Below, piece by piece: positions 5,547-7,499 of a stretch of DNA of 7,499 nt. Under the pieces are notes generated by a model. That model ran no database searches. It was given only the letters and a program-made list of their open reading frames with translations, and was not told the origin of the DNA. Where the stretch lies: contig JAJZHU010000116.1 of assembly GCA_021798375.1 (NCBI GenBank), positions 1 through 7,499 on the forward strand, written 5' to 3'. The translations under genes and the position numbers were made by a program. Source of the DNA: Pseudomonadota bacterium (GTDB lineage Bacteria > Pseudomonadota > Alphaproteobacteria > Acetobacterales > Acetobacteraceae). Numbering within the stretch: the stretch's first letter is position 1; the number at the start of each line of letters is the position of its first letter.

Positions 5547-6800
5547 CTACCAAGACACCCGTCCGCCCAACGTCACGCCCTGCGTGTGTACGTTGTTCGC
5601 GCTGCTCGAACCGCCCAACCCGGTAGTGAAATCGAATCCCGTCTGATGCCGTTGCCCCAACAGATAATTCGCGTAGAGGCTGACATGCGTTGACACAAGA
5701 TAGCTGCCGCCGACAGACACGCCGTCTTCCGATCGCGTTCCGGTTGCCAACGGGCTGAGGCCGGGGCTGGTGTAATTGAAAAACGATGCGCCAATCGCAT
5801 AGGCGCCAATCTTGTAGGAAACGCCCAGGCTGTACGCCGTGGAATCCTTGGCGCCCTGCGGCGTTAGTTGCCATACGCCGTTGAATTTCCCGTGCTGCAG
5901 ATTTCCCGCCAGCGTGATGCCGGCATAATTTGCCGAGACGCCGAGATCGCCGAAACTCAATCCCTGATATCGAATCGGGCCCTGATATTGAATCGGGCCC
6001 TGATATTGAATCGGGCCATGTTGTTCCGCTTTGCCCGAGACCACATAGCTTGCCGTGCCGATCAGCGCCAGATCGCCGAACGCACGGGCATAGCGGGTGG
6101 CGACATCAAAGGTATTTTTGCGCGCTGCCATATCCTGGCCGATATTGCCGGCGTCGGTGTAATCGGAATTGCTGTTGACGTTGTATTGTCCGCCGTCATT
6201 CAGATTGGCGCCGTGTATATTGGGTTCGTAGGACAGATTGATGTTGATGTGCCGCCACATCGGCGAGAGGTAAACGATCTTGTTGGTGGCATAATAATAA
6301 CGCGAACTGGCAAACGGCCAGGCGGGGTTGGCGGCGGGCGCCATGCCGTAATGCGCCAGCCCGTTCCATCCGCCATCGCTGAACATCGATGGCCCGCCGT
6401 CGAAGGTGCCGACCTGGAAAATTTCCGAAGCCCCGTCGGTGGTGCCGAGACGAATGGTGCCTAGCGCGCGGGTGCCCAGATAGGCATAAAGCCGCCTGGT
6501 ATAGAATTGGCCCGGACGGATCTGGCCCGGCAGGGTGGCCGCGTCTTCGCGCACATCGGCCATTGCGCCGTATTGCAGGCCGCCATCGGTGCTCCCATCG
6601 ATGCTGGGATATAGACGCAGTGCCTCGAACCCGCTGTAGGTTGGATTCTGGCTGCTGGCGGCGCCGGCAAATCCGTACAGACGTCCACTCAGGGTGAATT
6701 TGGTGCTTCCCAAAGTGATGGTCTGGGCGTGCGCCGCCTGGGTCAGGGCGGCACTTGCCGCCAAGGCGAAGCATAGCGGAAAACGCGACCAGCGTCGCAT
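5547..6800 (-). CDS. Gram-negative general porin
   Basis: This 417-residue outer-membrane porin should form a trimeric beta-barrel for passive diffusion of small solutes. Seen: signal peptide MRRWSRFPLCFALAASAALT ending QAAHA|Q (cleavage after residue 25), then TITLGSTKFTLSGRLYGFAG as a first strand. The segment RRLYAYLGTRALGTIRLGTT matches the family's 'AYVGL-x-GTVxLGR' strand pair that precedes the constriction loop. Later strands alternate as expected (FDVATRYARAFGDLALIGTA, AYSLGVSYKIGAYAIGASFF), and the C-terminus TLGGRVSW ends in an aromatic residue as outer-membrane proteins require. Residues 262-279 are three copies of GPIQYQ/GPIRYQ, probably in a surface loop. The start has GGAGG (6805-6809) 4 nt upstream. 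The gene diverges from the RND pump, with a possible shared control region. Solute specificity is unknown. Confidence 0.88.
   Translation of the reverse strand: MRRWSRFPLCFALAASAALTQAAHAQTITLGSTKFTLSGRLYGFAGAASSQNPTYSGFEALRLYPSIDGSTDGGLQYGAMADVREDAATLPGQIRPGQFYTRRLYAYLGTRALGTIRLGTTDGASEIFQVGTFDGGPSMFSDGGWNGLAHYGMAPAANPAWPFASSRYYYATNKIVYLSPMWRHININLSYEPNIHGANLNDGGQYNVNSNSDYTDAGNIGQDMAARKNTFDVATRYARAFGDLALIGTASYVVSGKAEQHGPIQYQGPIQYQGPIRYQGLSFGDLGVSANYAGITLAGNLQHGKFNGVWQLTPQGAKDSTAYSLGVSYKIGAYAIGASFFNYTSPGLSPLATGTRSEDGVSVGGSYLVSTHVSLYANYLLGQRHQTGFDFTTGLGGSSSANNVHTQGVTLGGRVSW
5962..6015. repeat. 18-bp tandem repeat, three copies, inside the porin gene
   Basis: The unit CCCTGATATTGAATCGGG occurs at 5962-5979 (one mismatch, C at 5971), 5980-5997 and 5998-6015. 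In the porin it encodes three in-frame GPI(Q/R)YQ hexapeptides at residues 262-279. A unit divisible by three lets copy number vary without breaking the frame, so loop length could differ between strains. Confidence 0.92.
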
Positions 6801-6993
6801 GGTGCCTCCAACGAGCCGGGGTTACGCCTTCAGGCGATGGTTGACTTATGCCAAGCCACCCGGCGATGCAACCAGGAAGGCGCAGGGTGCCACCGCCAGG
6901 CCACGTTGCGCGCGTTTTTAAAACTAAATATAATGGCCTGATCCCGGTCCAGTTTCTAAACACTAGCTCGCGTAAGGTTCAAAGAGGTAAAAA
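6801..6993. promoter_or_regulatory. Divergent control region between porin and RND pump
   Basis: This 193-bp region separates two divergent starts. The plus-strand promoter lies at 6906-6934. For the porin only a weak candidate is visible on the minus strand: TTGCAT followed after about 15 bp by CATAAG, around 6847-6873. No clear operator palindrome was found, so regulation of the pair is unknown. Confidence 0.4.
6906..6934 (+). promoter_or_regulatory. Putative sigma-70 promoter of the RND pump gene
   Basis: A perfect -10 box TATAAT lies at 6929-6934, with TTGCGC at 6906-6911 as -35 and an ideal 17-bp spacer. Transcription would start near 6941, giving a leader of about 53 nt before the GTG start at 6994. 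Confidence 0.6.
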
Positions 6994-7499
6994 GTGCTGG
7001 CACTGGTTCGGCTTGCGTTGCGTCGCCCGCACGCGTTCGTCGTGATGGCCATTCTGATCGTGTTGATCGGTCCGCTGGCGATCATGCGTACCCCCACGGA
7101 TATTTTCCCCGACATCAAGATTCCGGTGATCGCGGTGGTGTGGACCTATCGCGGTCTGCCGCCCAACGATATGGCCGGCCGGGTGATCTATTACTACGAA
7201 CGCACCCTGACCTCGACCGTGAATAATATCGAGCACATCGAAAGCCAGTCGCTGTTCGGCATCGGCATCGTCAAGATCTACTTTCAGCCCGGCGTCGATA
7301 TTCGCACCGCGACGGCGCAGGTAACCTCGCTATCGCAGACCGTGTTGAAGCAGATGCCGCCCGGCATTACCCCACCTTTGATCCTGAATTATAATGCCTC
7401 GACGGTGCCGATCCTGGAATTGGCGCTTTCCAGCCCCAGCATGGGCGAGGAAAAGATCTTCGATACAGGCCAGAATTTCATCCGACCGGCGCTGGCCAC
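6994..7499 (+). CDS. RND efflux transporter permease subunit, N-terminus (partial)
   Basis: This is the first 168 codons of a proton-driven inner-membrane pump of the RND superfamily (about 1,000-1,050 residues when complete), the permease of a tripartite efflux complex. Seen: VLALVRLALRRPHAFVVMAI and a first membrane helix at about 12-31, then the family signature MRTPTDIFPDIKIPVIAVVW at the start of the periplasmic porter domain. Further in are TSTVNNIEHIESQS, VTSLSQTVLKQMPPGITPP and YNASTVPILELALSS, all standard RND features. GTG at 6994 is chosen: GAGGT (6984-6988) precedes it by 5 nt and an in-frame TAA lies at 6988-6990. No membrane-fusion partner gene precedes it, so adaptor and outer-membrane partners are presumably downstream. 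Drug versus metal substrate cannot be decided from this end. Confidence 0.92.
   Translation, partial: MLALVRLALRRPHAFVVMAILIVLIGPLAIMRTPTDIFPDIKIPVIAVVWTYRGLPPNDMAGRVIYYYERTLTSTVNNIEHIESQSLFGIGIVKIYFQPGVDIRTATAQVTSLSQTVLKQMPPGITPPLILNYNASTVPILELALSSPSMGEEKIFDTGQNFIRPALA

Noticed and set aside
6196..6963. Minus-strand 255-codon frame overlapping the porin
   Set aside because: Out-of-frame shadow of the porin, rich in Arg/Pro/His; the porin frame carries clear family features.

Overview
The window looks like chromosomal DNA from a Gram-negative bacterium, most likely an alphaproteobacterium near the acetic-acid or acidophilic Acetobacteraceae. This is inference from protein style: an AsmA-family protein, a 16-strand-type porin, an RND pump, a DUF1993 protein and a barrel protein of a type I associate with that family. 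No rRNA, tRNA or CRISPR array was seen.

Layout, left to right. Positions 1-91 (minus) hold the N-terminus of an IS200-like/REP-associated transposase cut by the window edge. Positions 161-2164 (minus) encode a complete 667-residue AsmA-family envelope protein. A 56-codon ORF with a strong ribosome binding site (2174-2344, minus) sits 9 nt upstream of it. Positions 2345-2965 are an apparently gene-free stretch with a 9-bp hairpin, four perfect 18-bp tandem repeats and an AT-rich promoter. That promoter serves a 39-residue putative lipoprotein (2966-3085, plus). The lipoprotein gene runs tail-to-tail, with an 8-nt overlap, into the surviving C-terminal part of a family-9 glycosyltransferase (3078-3443, minus). 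Beyond it lie another gene relic (3476-3625), an intact DUF1993 gene (3685-4191) and a further relic (4206-4412), all on the minus strand. Together these suggest a decaying operon.

The right half is an envelope and transport segment. An outer-membrane barrel protein (4525-5400, plus) and a porin (5547-6800, minus) converge on a strong bidirectional terminator. The porin and an RND efflux permease (6994 to the window end, plus) diverge from a 193-bp promoter region. The common theme is the cell envelope: AsmA-type protein, lipoprotein, surface-sugar transferase relic, two outer-membrane barrels and an inner-membrane pump.

I did not find a clear new multi-gene system. The most unusual items are the minimal lipoprotein, the small ORF ahead of the AsmA-family gene, and two independent tandem arrays with the same 18-bp unit length, one intergenic and one inside the porin gene.
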